64,000 nt of DNA from Clostridia bacterium (GTDB taxonomy: Bacteria; Bacillota; Clostridia; TANB77; CAG-465): the NCBI GenBank assembly GCA_029256705.1, contig JAQSXK010000001.1, positions 124,001 through 188,000 on the forward strand. The letters run 5' to 3'. This document shows positions 48,818-59,911 of the stretch, in pieces. How positions within the stretch are numbered: position 1 is the stretch's first letter; each line of letters starts with the position of its first letter. The notes under the pieces are model-generated. The model searched no databases. It was not told the DNA's origin and worked only from the letters and a program-made list of their open reading frames with translations. The translations under genes and the position numbers were made by a program.

Positions 48818-49673
48818 TTAATATTCCATTTCATCTATCTCAGTTATTCTATTCCTTACACTAGCGCTATGTAATTGTGCAAGCAATGAATATATCTCAT
48901 TATCTTTATTATTTGGCTGAGGTAATGCTTTTTGTATATCTACTCTACCTATTATTTCTTGATATTCTTTTTCTCCTAGCTCTTTTTTTATATACTTAGC
49001 TGTTTCTTTAAAACTATATTTTTGTGTATCCATATCTACAAAAAAACGATTTCCTTGACCTATTTGTAGTCCAATATGATCTATTGTATTTTTAAGAAAT
49101 CCAGTAAATTTTTTCACATTGTATTTTTGCATGATTTTATTTGTTATATTATTATCTTTATTTTCTACCGCTTCCGCTATACCTTTCATTGCATATTCAT
49201 TTTGCGAGAACGTATAGTCATAGTCAAAGTTAGGTGCTAGCTGCGCAACATTATCTTTTATTAATACACCCCAGTTTTGTCCATGCCTATCTGGATTTGA
49301 TGTTTGTATATCTGCTAGAATCATTTTTAAAAAGTCTTTCCATACATCTTGTATATTATCTTGACTTATTCCGTTTATCTGTTAAAAATTGTTTTAAATC
49401 TTCTCTTATAGAAGATAATTCCCTGCTATTAGTTATACTTTTGCCTAAGTACAATTCTTTATCTTTTTGTATATCTTCAGTAACAAGATATCTATTAGCA
49501 CCTTCTTGACATATGGTATTTTTTGCGTAACTAATTCCCATTTGTTCATATACATTTTCGGCTAGTTTTGTATAATATATATTCATATTATATTTGGCTT
49601 TTTTCCAATATTTTATCTCTCCATTTTCTGAAACTTTTTGTACTACATTATCACTTACTCTTGTTTCTTTCAT
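48818..49673 (-). pseudogene. HipA-C/CtkA-like kinase domain protein, frameshifted
   Basis: Upstream frame ...LKQFLTDKRNKSR* ; alternative frame QDNIQDVWKDFLKMILADIQTSNPDRHGQNWGVLI...LAPNFDYDYTF joins ORFs 49356-49673 and 48818-49324. Confidence 0.7.
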
Positions 49674-49866
49674 TTGTACTCCCCCTTTAATCTATTGTAT
49701 TAATTTTAAATTGATAAGGTTATTTTATCTTTTGAATTTATTCCATTTTTCTATAATACTTATTTGTCTACATTATACAATAAATAATTTCTTTTTACAA
49801 TATGTTTTTTTATTATATTTATAAAAAAACAATGCCTTCTAAATTGTTAAAGCATTGTTTATTATA

Positions 49867-50487
49867 TTATTGTTCTACGGTATATCTAAGTATTGTTTTT
49901 AATTTACTTGGCTCTGTCTTACGCGCATCAGAAATATATATTTCTCTATGTCTTAATGTTTTTATTTTTAAATTATTTTCTTTAATAAAGTCTTTCATTT
50001 TTTGAAAACTTGCTGGTTCATTATCATAAGATCCTATATGTAACATTTGAACAGATAACCCATCTTCAATTGTTTCAAATTCAGCAATGTCTAAAAGTGG
50101 ATTGTTGTTTTTCTTTTTAACTTTATCTATTGCCCTATTAAATACATCTAGGGTTACAAAATCTGGCTGCCTTATCATAATTTTATATACTAGTTCATTT
50201 TTATTAAATACAGTAGATTTTCTACCTTCCTGTGTTAAATCCCATAATCCTTCAAGTGGATATACAGTATAATCTATATATCCTTCTGGAGTATATCCTT
50301 GTTTAGGCATCATTTTTACCGCATATGCAAGTGAATATAATATACCAACTTTTTCAGCAAATTCTTCACTGTTTGGATTCCCACTACCAGTAATAGTAAT
50401 GAATTTTTGTTTAGGAAGCGTTACTAGTGTTGGCTGCTCCTTTGGTAAATAAAACTGTTTTTCTGATTTCTTCCATTCGTGTTTCAT
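49867..50487 (-). CDS. GyrI-like small-molecule-binding domain protein
   Basis: FITITGSGNPNSEEFAEKVGILYSLAYAVKM...YPLEGLWDL. Confidence 0.88.
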   Translation of the reverse strand: MKHEWKKSEKQFYLPKEQPTLVTLPKQKFITITGSGNPNSEEFAEKVGILYSLAYAVKMMPKQGYTPEGYIDYTVYPLEGLWDLTQEGRKSTVFNKNELVYKIMIRQPDFVTLDVFNRAIDKVKKKNNNPLLDIAEFETIEDGLSVQMLHIGSYDNEPASFQKMKDFIKENNLKIKTLRHREIYISDARKTEPSKLKTILRYTVEQ

Positions 50488-50508
50488 ATTATATCCTCCT
50501 TTTGCAAT

Positions 50509-51384
50509 TTACTCATTAACGTTATATTTAATTTTTATATCTTTGCCATCAAAATATGTATAATCTCCAGTATCTAATTTCCATATTGCTTTTGCTTTAG
50601 AAGGATGCTTTATACCATTTTCTTCAATATATTCTGATGCTTCAACTATCCATTTTTGTTTAGATGATTTACCATTACCTTCATCCATATATCTATCATC
50701 TGTTTCAGCACTTAACATTTCACCATCATCTTTAAATTTAAATACAGCGCTTACTGTATTTCCGTTATATGTTACTGTAGCTTTTGCTGTGTTTTGATCA
50801 ATACTTTCCCACACAACATATTCTTGCAATGCAACAGTTGGCAAGAATATCATTTCAGAAAGACATGTTACTAAACTAGATATGTCCATTTCTTTTCCAG
50901 TTACATCAAATAATGTTACACTTTTTGCAAGCATTCCTGTCATAGATCCTATACTATTTGTATAGTTATCTAAACCTTCAAATGGTATTCCCATCATACT
51001 TGTCTGTATTGAAGCTATTCTATCTAAATCATTTAATAGGTTATAATGTTCATATTTTATTTTAAGCATAGGTTTGTCTTGTGAAAGTTTAAAGTCAGTT
51101 TCACCATATACAACATGTACATTATATATTTTTTGTTTTCCTATAAGTCCAGAATATCTAAAGAATTTTTGAACCGATATAGGTAAATTTTTAATATCTT
51201 CTTCTGTATATATTTCATTTCCTATAGCACTATATTCTAAGTTGTTTTCTCTTAATGACTCTTTAATAATTAAATTAAATTTACTTTTAAGTGGTGATCC
51301 TGGTATATTAAACCAAATTAATAATATTGCAATAACTAATACTATTACCCCAATAATCCACATAATAATTTTTCTCCCCTTCAT
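50509..51384 (-). CDS. DUF6544-like membrane-anchored protein
   Basis: LPISVQKFFRYSGLIGK...MIFLPTVALQEYVVWESID...NGIKHPSKAKAIWKL. Confidence 0.7.
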   Translation of the reverse strand: MKGRKIIMWIIGVIVLVIAILLIWFNIPGSPLKSKFNLIIKESLRENNLEYSAIGNEIYTEEDIKNLPISVQKFFRYSGLIGKQKIYNVHVVYGETDFKLSQDKPMLKIKYEHYNLLNDLDRIASIQTSMMGIPFEGLDNYTNSIGSMTGMLAKSVTLFDVTGKEMDISSLVTCLSEMIFLPTVALQEYVVWESIDQNTAKATVTYNGNTVSAVFKFKDDGEMLSAETDDRYMDEGNGKSSKQKWIVEASEYIEENGIKHPSKAKAIWKLDTGDYTYFDGKDIKIKYNVNE

Positions 51385-51413
51385 AACTGTTTCCCCTTTT
51401 ATATATCATATTT

Positions 51414-52142
51414 TTATACTATTTTGCATGTTATTACGTAATCATATCCTTTTTTCATTTTGTTTTCTTTTTTAATAAATTCAACTATCTTACCTTCATT
51501 TTGTGCAGATATTAATATATGTGCTATTGCAATACCAATATCTACTTTAGTCATTTTTTCAGTAAGAACCGCTACTACTTGACGATACACAGATATTTCA
51601 TTTTCAAAAACCTCAAAAAACCATGACTGTCTATTTACTGCTGATGGTGCTAAACGAACAGCCTCCATTATGCTATCTTCTTCAAATAAGTTAGATATTT
51701 GTGTTATATCTTTTCTTTTAAATTCGTTAATACTTTCTCTATACATAGTTTCATTTGGAGTGCCAAATGCTATCATAGAAACAAAATTTAGTGAACTACT
51801 TTTATCCTTTTTAACTACTGGTTTTGTACTACCAAGCCAACATGTTCCAATTCCTTTTGTTGTTAAGTATATAACTAATTGTTCTAAAATATATCCTACA
51901 TTTACTAAATAATCTTCCTTTTTTTCCGAATCTATTACAACATAATGTGGAGCTTTAACTTTAAACAAACCTGATACTTTTTTATCGTCAGTTAATACGT
52001 ATATATCTGTTTTAATATCCGCATTAAATGGTTGTATAGTTTTAATATACTCTTCTATTTCTTTAATTGTTTCAAAATCTAGTGGATTCATATCATAATT
52101 TCTAATTGATTTTCTTTTTAATATTGCTTCGTACATATTCAT
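51414..52142 (-). CDS. Nitroreductase family protein
   Basis: AILKRKSIRNYD, GTCWLGS, EAVRLAPSAVNRQSWFFEV. Confidence 0.9.
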   Translation of the reverse strand: MNMYEAILKRKSIRNYDMNPLDFETIKEIEEYIKTIQPFNADIKTDIYVLTDDKKVSGLFKVKAPHYVVIDSEKKEDYLVNVGYILEQLVIYLTTKGIGTCWLGSTKPVVKKDKSSSLNFVSMIAFGTPNETMYRESINEFKRKDITQISNLFEEDSIMEAVRLAPSAVNRQSWFFEVFENEISVYRQVVAVLTEKMTKVDIGIAIAHILISAQNEGKIVEFIKKENKMKKGYDYVITCKIV

Positions 52143-52211
52143 ATTATCATTTCCTCTCGTACATAATATTATTATACGTAATTAAAGTTGTTTATACTAT
52201 TATTACATATA

Positions 52212-53021
52212 TTATTTTATATATAATTGACTATTTACATATTCAATTTGTTTTATATATTCGTCAATTTTATCTTTAAAAGTTTCACCTTTTAAATACT
52301 CTAAACCAAATTCAAGTACTACATTTTCATTATATCCTATTTTTTTTAAATAGTCCATAGCCTCTTTAATTTTTACAGAGTTATAATAGAAAGGATGATG
52401 ATCCTCTTTACCACTTATATCATGCAAATGTATATTTTTTATCTTATTCGTATACTTGTTATCTAAATTTGAATAGTCGTTAGAATTATCATATACATAG
52501 TGCCCCATATCTAAAGTAATTCCATCCAATTCAACACTATCTATTATTTTGTATACTTCATATATATTACATCTTACTACTTCCCTATGCTCATTTAAAT
52601 TTTCTAGTAATACTTCAAGGTTAAAGTTATTTTCAGATATTTTATCCATCATAGATTTTAATATTTTTATACTTTTTTTAATAGATTCTTCTAAAGTATT
52701 TTCTTCTAAGGAGTGCACTGTTAATTTTACCTGCTTACCATATATTAATGAAAGCTTGTTATAATACTCCAAATATTCTAATATACTATTTTCTTTTAAA
52801 TTATTCATATCAACTGAATGAACCTGCATAATTAAGTTTTTATCTTTGATTACTTTAGCAAGGGATAAACAATACTCTTTTTCTTCTTCATTTATCATGT
52901 CTATATATATTTCAATGCCTTTGACACTATTGTTTACATCTAAATTAGTTATAACGTTCATTAAATTTAAACTATCATATTGTGAGAACATCTTGCTATT
53001 AATACTCATTAAAAAATTCAT
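52212..53021 (-). CDS. Sugar phosphate isomerase/epimerase (AP endonuclease-2 TIM barrel)
   Basis: LLENLNEHREV, LDMGHYVY, NIHLHDISGKEDHHPF, VVLEFGLE. Confidence 0.82.
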   Translation of the reverse strand: MNFLMSINSKMFSQYDSLNLMNVITNLDVNNSVKGIEIYIDMINEEEKEYCLSLAKVIKDKNLIMQVHSVDMNNLKENSILEYLEYYNKLSLIYGKQVKLTVHSLEENTLEESIKKSIKILKSMMDKISENNFNLEVLLENLNEHREVVRCNIYEVYKIIDSVELDGITLDMGHYVYDNSNDYSNLDNKYTNKIKNIHLHDISGKEDHHPFYYNSVKIKEAMDYLKKIGYNENVVLEFGLEYLKGETFKDKIDEYIKQIEYVNSQLYIK

Positions 53022-53209
53022 ATATTCTCCTTGCTATTTATTATTCGATATATTTCTATTTAATTCTTTGTATTTCTACATAATTCTTTATACATTATAC
53101 AATAAAATAAACTTTTTTCAAGTATTTTCCTATTATTACCTAATTTTTACATACAAAAAGTACCTTATATTACTATAACGTACTTTTAAATTATTAATTT
53201 TGCTAATAT

Positions 53210-53698
53210 TTATAGTTCTTTTTGATTTAGTATATTCTCTTTCCAAAAGTTAAGTTTATAATCGTATTTTTGTGTATTTGTAGGACTTGATGATGGTAAT
53301 ATTACTATTTCAATCCCTTGTATATTTTGTTTCTTAAGGTATTTATACGGCATTTGACCATTGCAATATATTTTTAGTATATTATTATGTTCCTTAATAA
53401 ATTTTTGTATATTATTAAACACAGGATTCTTTATTTCACTATCTAGACTTCCATCGGTCATACACTTATCTATTACATCCCATAATGCAATATTATACTT
53501 TAATAAAAATTGTATTTTTTCTTCATATGTTATTTCTTTACTATATGTTTCATTAAATATTTCAAATAGTATTTTCCAAAAGTGGTTTCTTGAATTTCCA
53601 TAGTACTGACTAACCTTTCTAGATTCTTCACCAGGAAATGTCCCAAGTATTAAAAATTTACTATCTTCGTTTGCAATATATTTAAACCCTTTTAACAT
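53210..53698 (-). CDS. DNA-deoxyinosine (hypoxanthine)-DNA glycosylase, UDG superfamily
   Basis: FLILGTFPGEESRKVSQYYGNSRNHFWKIL; YCNGQMPYKYL; VILPSSSPTN. Confidence 0.85.
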   Translation of the reverse strand: MLKGFKYIANEDSKFLILGTFPGEESRKVSQYYGNSRNHFWKILFEIFNETYSKEITYEEKIQFLLKYNIALWDVIDKCMTDGSLDSEIKNPVFNNIQKFIKEHNNILKIYCNGQMPYKYLKKQNIQGIEIVILPSSSPTNTQKYDYKLNFWKENILNQKEL

Positions 53699-53715
53699 AT
53701 TACCTCCATACATTT

Positions 53716-54429
53716 TTATTCTTTTATGTATTTAAATATCTTTTCACTTAGTACTTTACATTCCTCATCTTTTGGAATGGATATATCATCTAATTCATAT
53801 TTTAATCCTAATTCTATCCACTTATACTTACCAAGTTCATGATATGGAAGTATTTCTACTTTCTGTATACTTTTAATCTTCTTTATATCTTCATTGCATA
53901 AATCTAATGGATTTGTTAAACCAGGTATATATACATGTCTAATCCATATAGACTTGTTTATTTTCCCTAAATATTCTAAAAATTTAAATATTCTATCGTT
54001 ATAACTTCCTGTTAAATTAAAATGTTTATATCTACTCATTTCTTTTATATCTAGTAGCACTAAATCTACATATTCTAGTAATTCTTTGACTTTTTCTGTT
54101 ACGTCTACATTACCTGATGTATCTATTGCTATATGAATGTTTTTTTCTCTTAGTCTTTTAGATACTTCAGTAAGAAATTCTACTTGCAATAAAGGTTCAC
54201 CACCGGAAAATGTAACACCACCATTTGAACTAGTTAGATAATCTTTACATCTTACTATCTTTTCTACTAACTCATCTACTTTAACTTTATTTTCTGTATT
54301 AATATTCCATGTATCTGGGTTATGGCAATACTTACATCTTAAGTTACATCCTTGCATAAAAACTACATATCTTATACCGGGCCCATCTACATTAGAATAA
54401 CTAACTAGTGAATGAATTTTCCCATACAT
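53716..54429 (-). CDS. pflA: Pyruvate formate-lyase-activating enzyme
   Basis: CNLRCKYCHNPDTW, GGVTFSGGEPLLQ. Confidence 0.95.
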   Translation of the reverse strand: MYGKIHSLVSYSNVDGPGIRYVVFMQGCNLRCKYCHNPDTWNINTENKVKVDELVEKIVRCKDYLTSSNGGVTFSGGEPLLQVEFLTEVSKRLREKNIHIAIDTSGNVDVTEKVKELLEYVDLVLLDIKEMSRYKHFNLTGSYNDRIFKFLEYLGKINKSIWIRHVYIPGLTNPLDLCNEDIKKIKSIQKVEILPYHELGKYKWIELGLKYELDDISIPKDEECKVLSEKIFKYIKE

Positions 54430-54442
54430 AATGCTCTACCCC

Positions 54443-56686
54443 TTAATTATGGAAAGTTCTAGATATTATATCTAATTGATGTTTTTTAGATAGTTTAACA
54501 AAGTTTACTGCATATCCTGAAACTCTTATTGTAAGTTGTGGATATTTTTCCGGATGTTCCATAGCATCAATCAAAACTTCTCTATCTATTATATTAATAT
54601 TTATGTGTTGTCCACCAGATTTAAAGTATGAATCTAATATTATTTTTAAATTATCTTTTTTTTCTTCTAAAGTATTACCAATATTATTTGGAACTATTGA
54701 GAATGTATAAGATATACCATCTTTACTTTCATCATAATCTAGTTTAGCCACTGAATTATTTGCAGCAATTATACCATGTTTTTCTCTATTATACATAGGA
54801 TTAGCACCAGGAGCAAACGGAACACCTTTTTTTCTACCATCAGGAGTACTGCCTGTCTTTTCTCCATATACAACATTAGAAGTTATTGTTAGGACTGACA
54901 TTGTGTGTTCAGCATTTCTATATGTAGCGTGTTTTCTTAACTTTTCCATAAACATTTTCTGAACTTTTAATGCTATATCATCTGCTCTATCATCATCGTT
55001 TCCAAAACACGGAAAATCCCCTTCAACTTCAAAGTCTGTTACTATACCTCTTTCGTCTTTTATACATTTAACTTTAGCGTTCTTTATAGCAGATAAAGAA
55101 TCCACTAAAACAGATAAACCAGCTATTCCACATGCCATTGTTCTATGTACATCTTTATCATGAAGAGCCATTTGTAATCTTTCATATGAGTACTTATCAT
55201 GCATATAGTGTATTACATTTAATGTGTTGATATATAGCCTTGCTATAAAATCAAACATATTATCTAATCTTTCAATTATATCGTCATAATCTAAATATTC
55301 ACCATGTATTTCAGGAGTAATAGGAGCTATTTGTTCTCCAGATATTTCATCTTTACCTCTATTTATAGCGTATAATAAAGCCTTAGCTACATTACATCTT
55401 GCTCCAAAAAATTGCATTTGTTTGCCTGTTTTCATTGCAGATACACAACATGCAATAGAATAGTCGTCTCCATAATATTCACTCATTAAATCGTCATTTT
55501 CGTACTGCACAGCTGAAGTTTCTATGGATACTTTACTACAATATTTTTTAAAATTATCTGGCAAATTATTTGACCATAATACAGTCAAATTAGGTTCTGG
55601 GGCAGGTCCTAGGTTATATAAAGTATGTAAAATTCTAAATGAATTTTTTGTTACTAAACTGTTTCCACCAGAAACCAAACCGCCAATAGATTCAGTAACC
55701 CAATTAGGATCACCTGCAAATATATCGTTATAATCTTTAGTTCTTAAGAATCTTACCATTCTAAGTTTTATAACTAAATCATCCATATATTCTTGAGCAA
55801 TTTCCTCTGTTATAACATTATTTTTTAAATCTCTCTCAATATATATATCTAAGAAAGTAGTTATTCTACCTATGCTCATAGCTGCACCATTTTGTTCCTT
55901 TATAGCAGCTAAATATGCAAAGTATGTCCATTGTATTGCTTCTTTAGAATCTTTTGCTGGATTAGATATATCCATACCATATTTACTTGCCATTACTTTT
56001 AATTCTTTTAAAGCATGAATTTGTTCTGTTATTTCTTCTCTTAAACGTATTATATCTTCTGTTATATTATCTAGTTCTAATTCTTGTAACTGCTGATTTT
56101 TATCTTGCATTAAAATATCTACTCCATATAGAGCTACTCTTCTATAATCTCCTATTATTCTACCTCTTCCATAACTATCTGGAAGTCCAGTTATAATGCC
56201 ACTTTTTCTAGCTTTTTTCATATCACTTGTATATACATCATATACCCCTTGATTATGAGTTTTTCTATACTTTGTGAATATTTCCATTATATTATCATCT
56301 AATTTACAACCATTTTCTTCTAATGCCTTTTCTACTATTCTTATACCACCAAATGGTAATATTGCTCTTTTAAGTGGTTTATCTGTTTGTAGTCCAACGA
56401 TAATTTCTAAATCTTTATCTATATATCCTGCATCATGCGATGTTATATCACATATTAAATCTGTATCTACAGATAAAACACCGTTATTTGCTTGTTCTTC
56501 TTGCATTAAATTATATACTTTATTCCATAATTTTTTTGTTCTTTCTGTAGGTGCAGATAAAAAACTTTCATCTCCTATATATTCATTATAATTCTTTTGT
56601 ATAAATTCTCTTACATTTATTTCTCTTGCCCAGTTTCCTTTTTGAAAACCTTCCCAAGAATTTAATTTATCTTCAAACATATTCAT
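54443..56686 (-). CDS. pflB: Formate C-acetyltransferase (pyruvate formate-lyase)
   Basis: [10 protein letters not shown] active-site Cys pair, C-terminal [26 protein letters not shown] glycyl radical motif. Confidence 0.97.
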   Translation of the reverse strand: MNMFEDKLNSWEGFQKGNWAREINVREFIQKNYNEYIGDESFLSAPTERTKKLWNKVYNLMQEEQANNGVLSVDTDLICDITSHDAGYIDKDLEIIVGLQTDKPLKRAILPFGGIRIVEKALEENGCKLDDNIMEIFTKYRKTHNQGVYDVYTSDMKKARKSGIITGLPDSYGRGRIIGDYRRVALYGVDILMQDKNQQLQELELDNITEDIIRLREEITEQIHALKELKVMASKYGMDISNPAKDSKEAIQWTYFAYLAAIKEQNGAAMSIGRITTFLDIYIERDLKNNVITEEIAQEYMDDLVIKLRMVRFLRTKDYNDIFAGDPNWVTESIGGLVSGGNSLVTKNSFRILHTLYNLGPAPEPNLTVLWSNNLPDNFKKYCSKVSIETSAVQYENDDLMSEYYGDDYSIACCVSAMKTGKQMQFFGARCNVAKALLYAINRGKDEISGEQIAPITPEIHGEYLDYDDIIERLDNMFDFIARLYINTLNVIHYMHDKYSYERLQMALHDKDVHRTMACGIAGLSVLVDSLSAIKNAKVKCIKDERGIVTDFEVEGDFPCFGNDDDRADDIALKVQKMFMEKLRKHATYRNAEHTMSVLTITSNVVYGEKTGSTPDGRKKGVPFAPGANPMYNREKHGIIAANNSVAKLDYDESKDGISYTFSIVPNNIGNTLEEKKDNLKIILDSYFKSGGQHININIIDREVLIDAMEHPEKYPQLTIRVSGYAVNFVKLSKKHQLDIISRTFHN

Positions 56687-56767
56687 TACCTCAACTTATG
56701 AATATATTTTACCATAAATAATGTTATAAATCAATAAAAAAAGATATTCAAAACTTATTTTAGCAAA

Positions 56768-56802
56768 AGAAAAGATAACTCTAAAATATAGAGTTATCTC
56801 TT
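56768..56802. terminator. Hairpin terminator
   Basis: AAAGATAACTCTA-aaata-TAGAGTTATCT. Confidence 0.6.
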
Positions 56803-56898
56803 CCAAGAGCAAAGTACCTCACCATATATTCGAATAGTTATCTAATTATTTAACGTAAGGTTCTTTTAAAAATTCATATGTCAAACTTCATTTAACGA

Positions 56899-57111
56899 TT
56901 ACAATTTTTTCTCTTCATCGTTAAGCTTCTGTATCTTTTTAAGTCCAGCGTAGCCTATACTACTAGTGACTGCTGCAATAGCAATTGTTAATGGAATTGA
57001 TGGACTTAATATAATTCCAACTATTCCTATAACACACACTGTAGTAGATACGTTACAGTACCTATCTTTGGCTTGTTTAATTTCCGCTTTCCTAAAAAGT
57101 TTGTCTGACAT
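56899..57111 (-). CDS. Hypothetical small two-TM protein
   Basis: SD aggaggt; TTGACA-17-TATAAT promoter just upstream (~57160-57193). Confidence 0.7.
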   Translation of the reverse strand: MSDKLFRKAEIKQAKDRYCNVSTTVCVIGIVGIILSPSIPLTIAIAAVTSSIGYAGLKKIQKLNDEEKKL

Positions 57112-57241
57112 ACTAAAAACCTCCTTATATTAATAATAGGTTAATAAGTTTTTGTACATTTACATTATATCACTTTTTACATATTATGTCAACTTTTTAT
57201 GTAAAATATTTCTAAAATATGTAAATCTTCTTAATTTAAGC

Positions 57242-57427
57242 AAAAAAAGATAACCCTAATTAAAGGGTTATTTTTAAGTAATTTAAAAATGTTTGTATAT
57301 TTTCTCTATATATTTTTCAACTTGTTTAAAATTTCTATCTATCGTCTCTAAGTTTCTGATTATATTCATTTAATGAAATATTGGGACTCGCCCAAAAATT
57401 GTTATTGGCTGATTAATTTTTAATTAC
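57242..57427 (-). ncRNA. Candidate orphan transcript (~185 nt) between consensus promoter and terminator
   Basis: TTGACA-17-TATAAT at 57434-57462 (minus), terminator ATAACCCtttaattaGGGTTATCTTTTTTT at 57242-57272; no well-supported ORF between. Confidence 0.45.
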
Positions 57428-57433
57428 AAGATT

Positions 57434-57462
57434 ATTATACACTATTTTTATAGGTTTGTCAA
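57434..57462 (-). promoter_or_regulatory. Consensus sigma-A promoter
   Basis: TTGACA-17-TATAAT. Confidence 0.8.
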
Positions 57463-57516
57463 GTGTTTTATGTAAAATATTGCAAATACATGTAATTTTG
57501 TGCATTTTTAAACGAT

Positions 57517-59541
57517 TTATCTACAATTATTATCTACAATCTTAACTGTTTGTTTTGATTTTAAATTGCTTTGTAATGACAATTCAATGTGCATAGTTAT
57601 TTTTTCAAGATCATATTCAATATTATCTTCAGGTTTTCTTAATTCTTCTTTTATATCTTTTTTATCTTTAACAATATATCCATTTTCAGCTATCCACCTA
57701 TCTGAATCCATTTTAACTTTTGTTAATTTATCTATTTTTTTCTCTTCAGCAGGAACTAATTGTTTTAAATTTTGTCTTCCAATTAATGATTTTACTTGAG
57801 TTTCATTAATCTTAAATACTTGACTCACATTTTCTCTTAAAACTATCATTTCTTGTATTTCTTCTTTTAATTTAGCATTATCTTTATTTTCTTCAATATA
57901 TTTGTCTAGTTTAGATATTATTTCGTGAATGCTATATTTTTTAGTAGTATCTATTTCATTATCATTTGTTATATCATTTAATGTAGATTGGACAGCCTGC
58001 CTTTGCCTCTTTATTTGTTCTTTCTTAAATTCATCTACCTTTTTTTGACCAGTTATTTTATCTATAACCTTACTAATACCTCTTTTATTGTTAAGTTTTT
58101 GCTGATTAGCTTCTATCTTATTAATGTCTGCATTAGCTTTAATCTCTAAAAATTTATTCATAATAGATTTTTTAAAACTATTTAATTCTATTCGTTTAGC
58201 TAAATCTAAACTCTTATTTTGAATATTATTTAGTAATTCATGTATTTCCATATTAGAAGATAATAACTTGTCTAATTCAGATTTTTTAGTAGGATATTCA
58301 CTATCCACATCTTGAATAATTACATCATATTCTTCAATCTTCTGTTTTATCTCGTTTAGCTTATTAGTTAATTTTTCTATTGCTATTTTATCTTTTTCAA
58401 ATTTACACCACTTGTTATATTTAAGTCCAAATCTATTAGCCAGACTTTCATATTCATCTTGATCATAAGATATATCTTCAAGTTTATGCTTAATTGAATT
58501 AGACATATTAATTGTCTCTTGAACTTGCATAATACAATTATCTTTAATCCCAAATAACATATTGTTTGCTCTTGTAAGTCTTTCTTTTTCTTGAGTAACC
58601 TTCAGCTGCGTTTGTTCTTTTTTTGCATCATTTTCTATGTTCTTTTCAAGTTCTTTGCATTCTGCTTTACAATAGCTTATTATTTTAGATTTCCATTCGG
58701 ATATCTCTTGTTCATACTCTTTACTACTTGCATAAACATCATCTATCTTTTTATTTATATCGTTTAACTCTTCAGACATATATTTTCTGTCTTCTTTATC
58801 TATACCACTACCAGATAAATTTTTAGTAAGCATCTCTTTTTTAAAATACAAATCACTAATTGTCTTTTCAATAGTAAAATATTCTTTAAGTTTATTTCCC
58901 ATTTTATTTGAATCTTCTAATATTTCTTTATATATTAATTTTCTTTGTTTTTCATCTATTTCAGGTAAATCTTGTTTACTTATACTAAGTGTATAATAAT
59001 TCTTACCATTATACTTACTAATCTCTTTCAATCCATCTACTTTAGTAAATGGTGCAAGAAGTATTTCTTTTTCCCAATTATCTCCGTAATCTTCTACTAC
59101 ATCAGACATATCTATAAATGGTACATTACCATGTAAATTTATATATATAACTGCTGGACTATCCCAATTAACAGAAAAATACCCCTCAGCCATTTCTTTA
59201 CTTTTAGTTGTAGATAAAAAACGTCCTATTTCTTTAGATGTATTTACACGTGATATTTCTTCCTCAGTTGTTCCTCTATATAACTGCATACCATTACTAT
59301 TATATTTATGTGAATTTTTAACCATAGCAGAGTATGAGTTAATTATTGTATCTATTGCATCTTTAATACTAGATTCATCGTATGGTATAAAATCTAATTT
59401 TGAATTAATTTCAGTTTCATTTTTCAAACCAGGTTCAAGTATGCTATTAACTAATTTATATCCTAGTCCTCTATACGCATCTATAGATTTTGCTTCTTTT
59501 TCACTTATTTGTAATGACTTCAAATCCTCGTTGTATCTCAT
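57517..59541 (-). CDS. ADP-ribosyltransferase (ART, R-S-E class)-like domain with long coiled-coil C-terminus
   Basis: LYRGTTEEEI (R), GRFLSTTKSKEMAEGYF (STT), DNWEKEILLAPFTKV (ExE); start at Met15 of ORF after aaaggaatga. Confidence 0.78.
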   Translation of the reverse strand: MRYNEDLKSLQISEKEAKSIDAYRGLGYKLVNSILEPGLKNETEINSKLDFIPYDESSIKDAIDTIINSYSAMVKNSHKYNSNGMQLYRGTTEEEISRVNTSKEIGRFLSTTKSKEMAEGYFSVNWDSPAVIYINLHGNVPFIDMSDVVEDYGDNWEKEILLAPFTKVDGLKEISKYNGKNYYTLSISKQDLPEIDEKQRKLIYKEILEDSNKMGNKLKEYFTIEKTISDLYFKKEMLTKNLSGSGIDKEDRKYMSEELNDINKKIDDVYASSKEYEQEISEWKSKIISYCKAECKELEKNIENDAKKEQTQLKVTQEKERLTRANNMLFGIKDNCIMQVQETINMSNSIKHKLEDISYDQDEYESLANRFGLKYNKWCKFEKDKIAIEKLTNKLNEIKQKIEEYDVIIQDVDSEYPTKKSELDKLLSSNMEIHELLNNIQNKSLDLAKRIELNSFKKSIMNKFLEIKANADINKIEANQQKLNNKRGISKVIDKITGQKKVDEFKKEQIKRQRQAVQSTLNDITNDNEIDTTKKYSIHEIISKLDKYIEENKDNAKLKEEIQEMIVLRENVSQVFKINETQVKSLIGRQNLKQLVPAEEKKIDKLTKVKMDSDRWIAENGYIVKDKKDIKEELRKPEDNIEYDLEKITMHIELSLQSNLKSKQTVKIVDNNCR

Positions 59542-59618
59542 ATATTCATTCCTTTTTCTATGTTCTATAAAAAATTGTATCATATATTAAAAAAAAAAGC
59601 AATAATAATATTATACTT

Positions 59619-59774
59619 TTATAACCATACTTCCTTTTTTATTTGTTCTATATCTACCATTTCTTCATACTCTCCAAAATCTATTTGGAATGAAGAATTT
59701 TCTACATAGACCATTACCACAACACCTTTTCTGCCATCTTTTAATTTTACTTTATCATTTTCTCTAATATCCAT
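59619..59774 (-). CDS. Small SH3/KOW-like protein (51 aa)
   Basis: Not in ORF track. MDIRENDKVKLKDGRKGVVVMVYVENSSFQIDFGEYEEMVDIEQIKKEVWL*; strong SD taaggagga. Confidence 0.75.
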   Translation of the reverse strand: MDIRENDKVKLKDGRKGVVVMVYVENSSFQIDFGEYEEMVDIEQIKKEVWL

Positions 59775-59872
59775 ATTTTAATCCTCCTTAAGTATATTAT
59801 TGAAGTTTATTACGCTAATTTAGCCTATTTATAAACACTTTGTATGACATTAGCATATTAAATATATATAAC

Positions 59873-59905
59873 AAAGAAGCAAGATAATCTTGCTTCTTAC
59901 TTTTT
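59873..59905. terminator. Hairpin terminator
   Basis: AAGAAGCAAGAT-AATCTTGCTTCTTACTTTTT. Confidence 0.7.
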
Positions 59906-59911
59906 ATTAAT

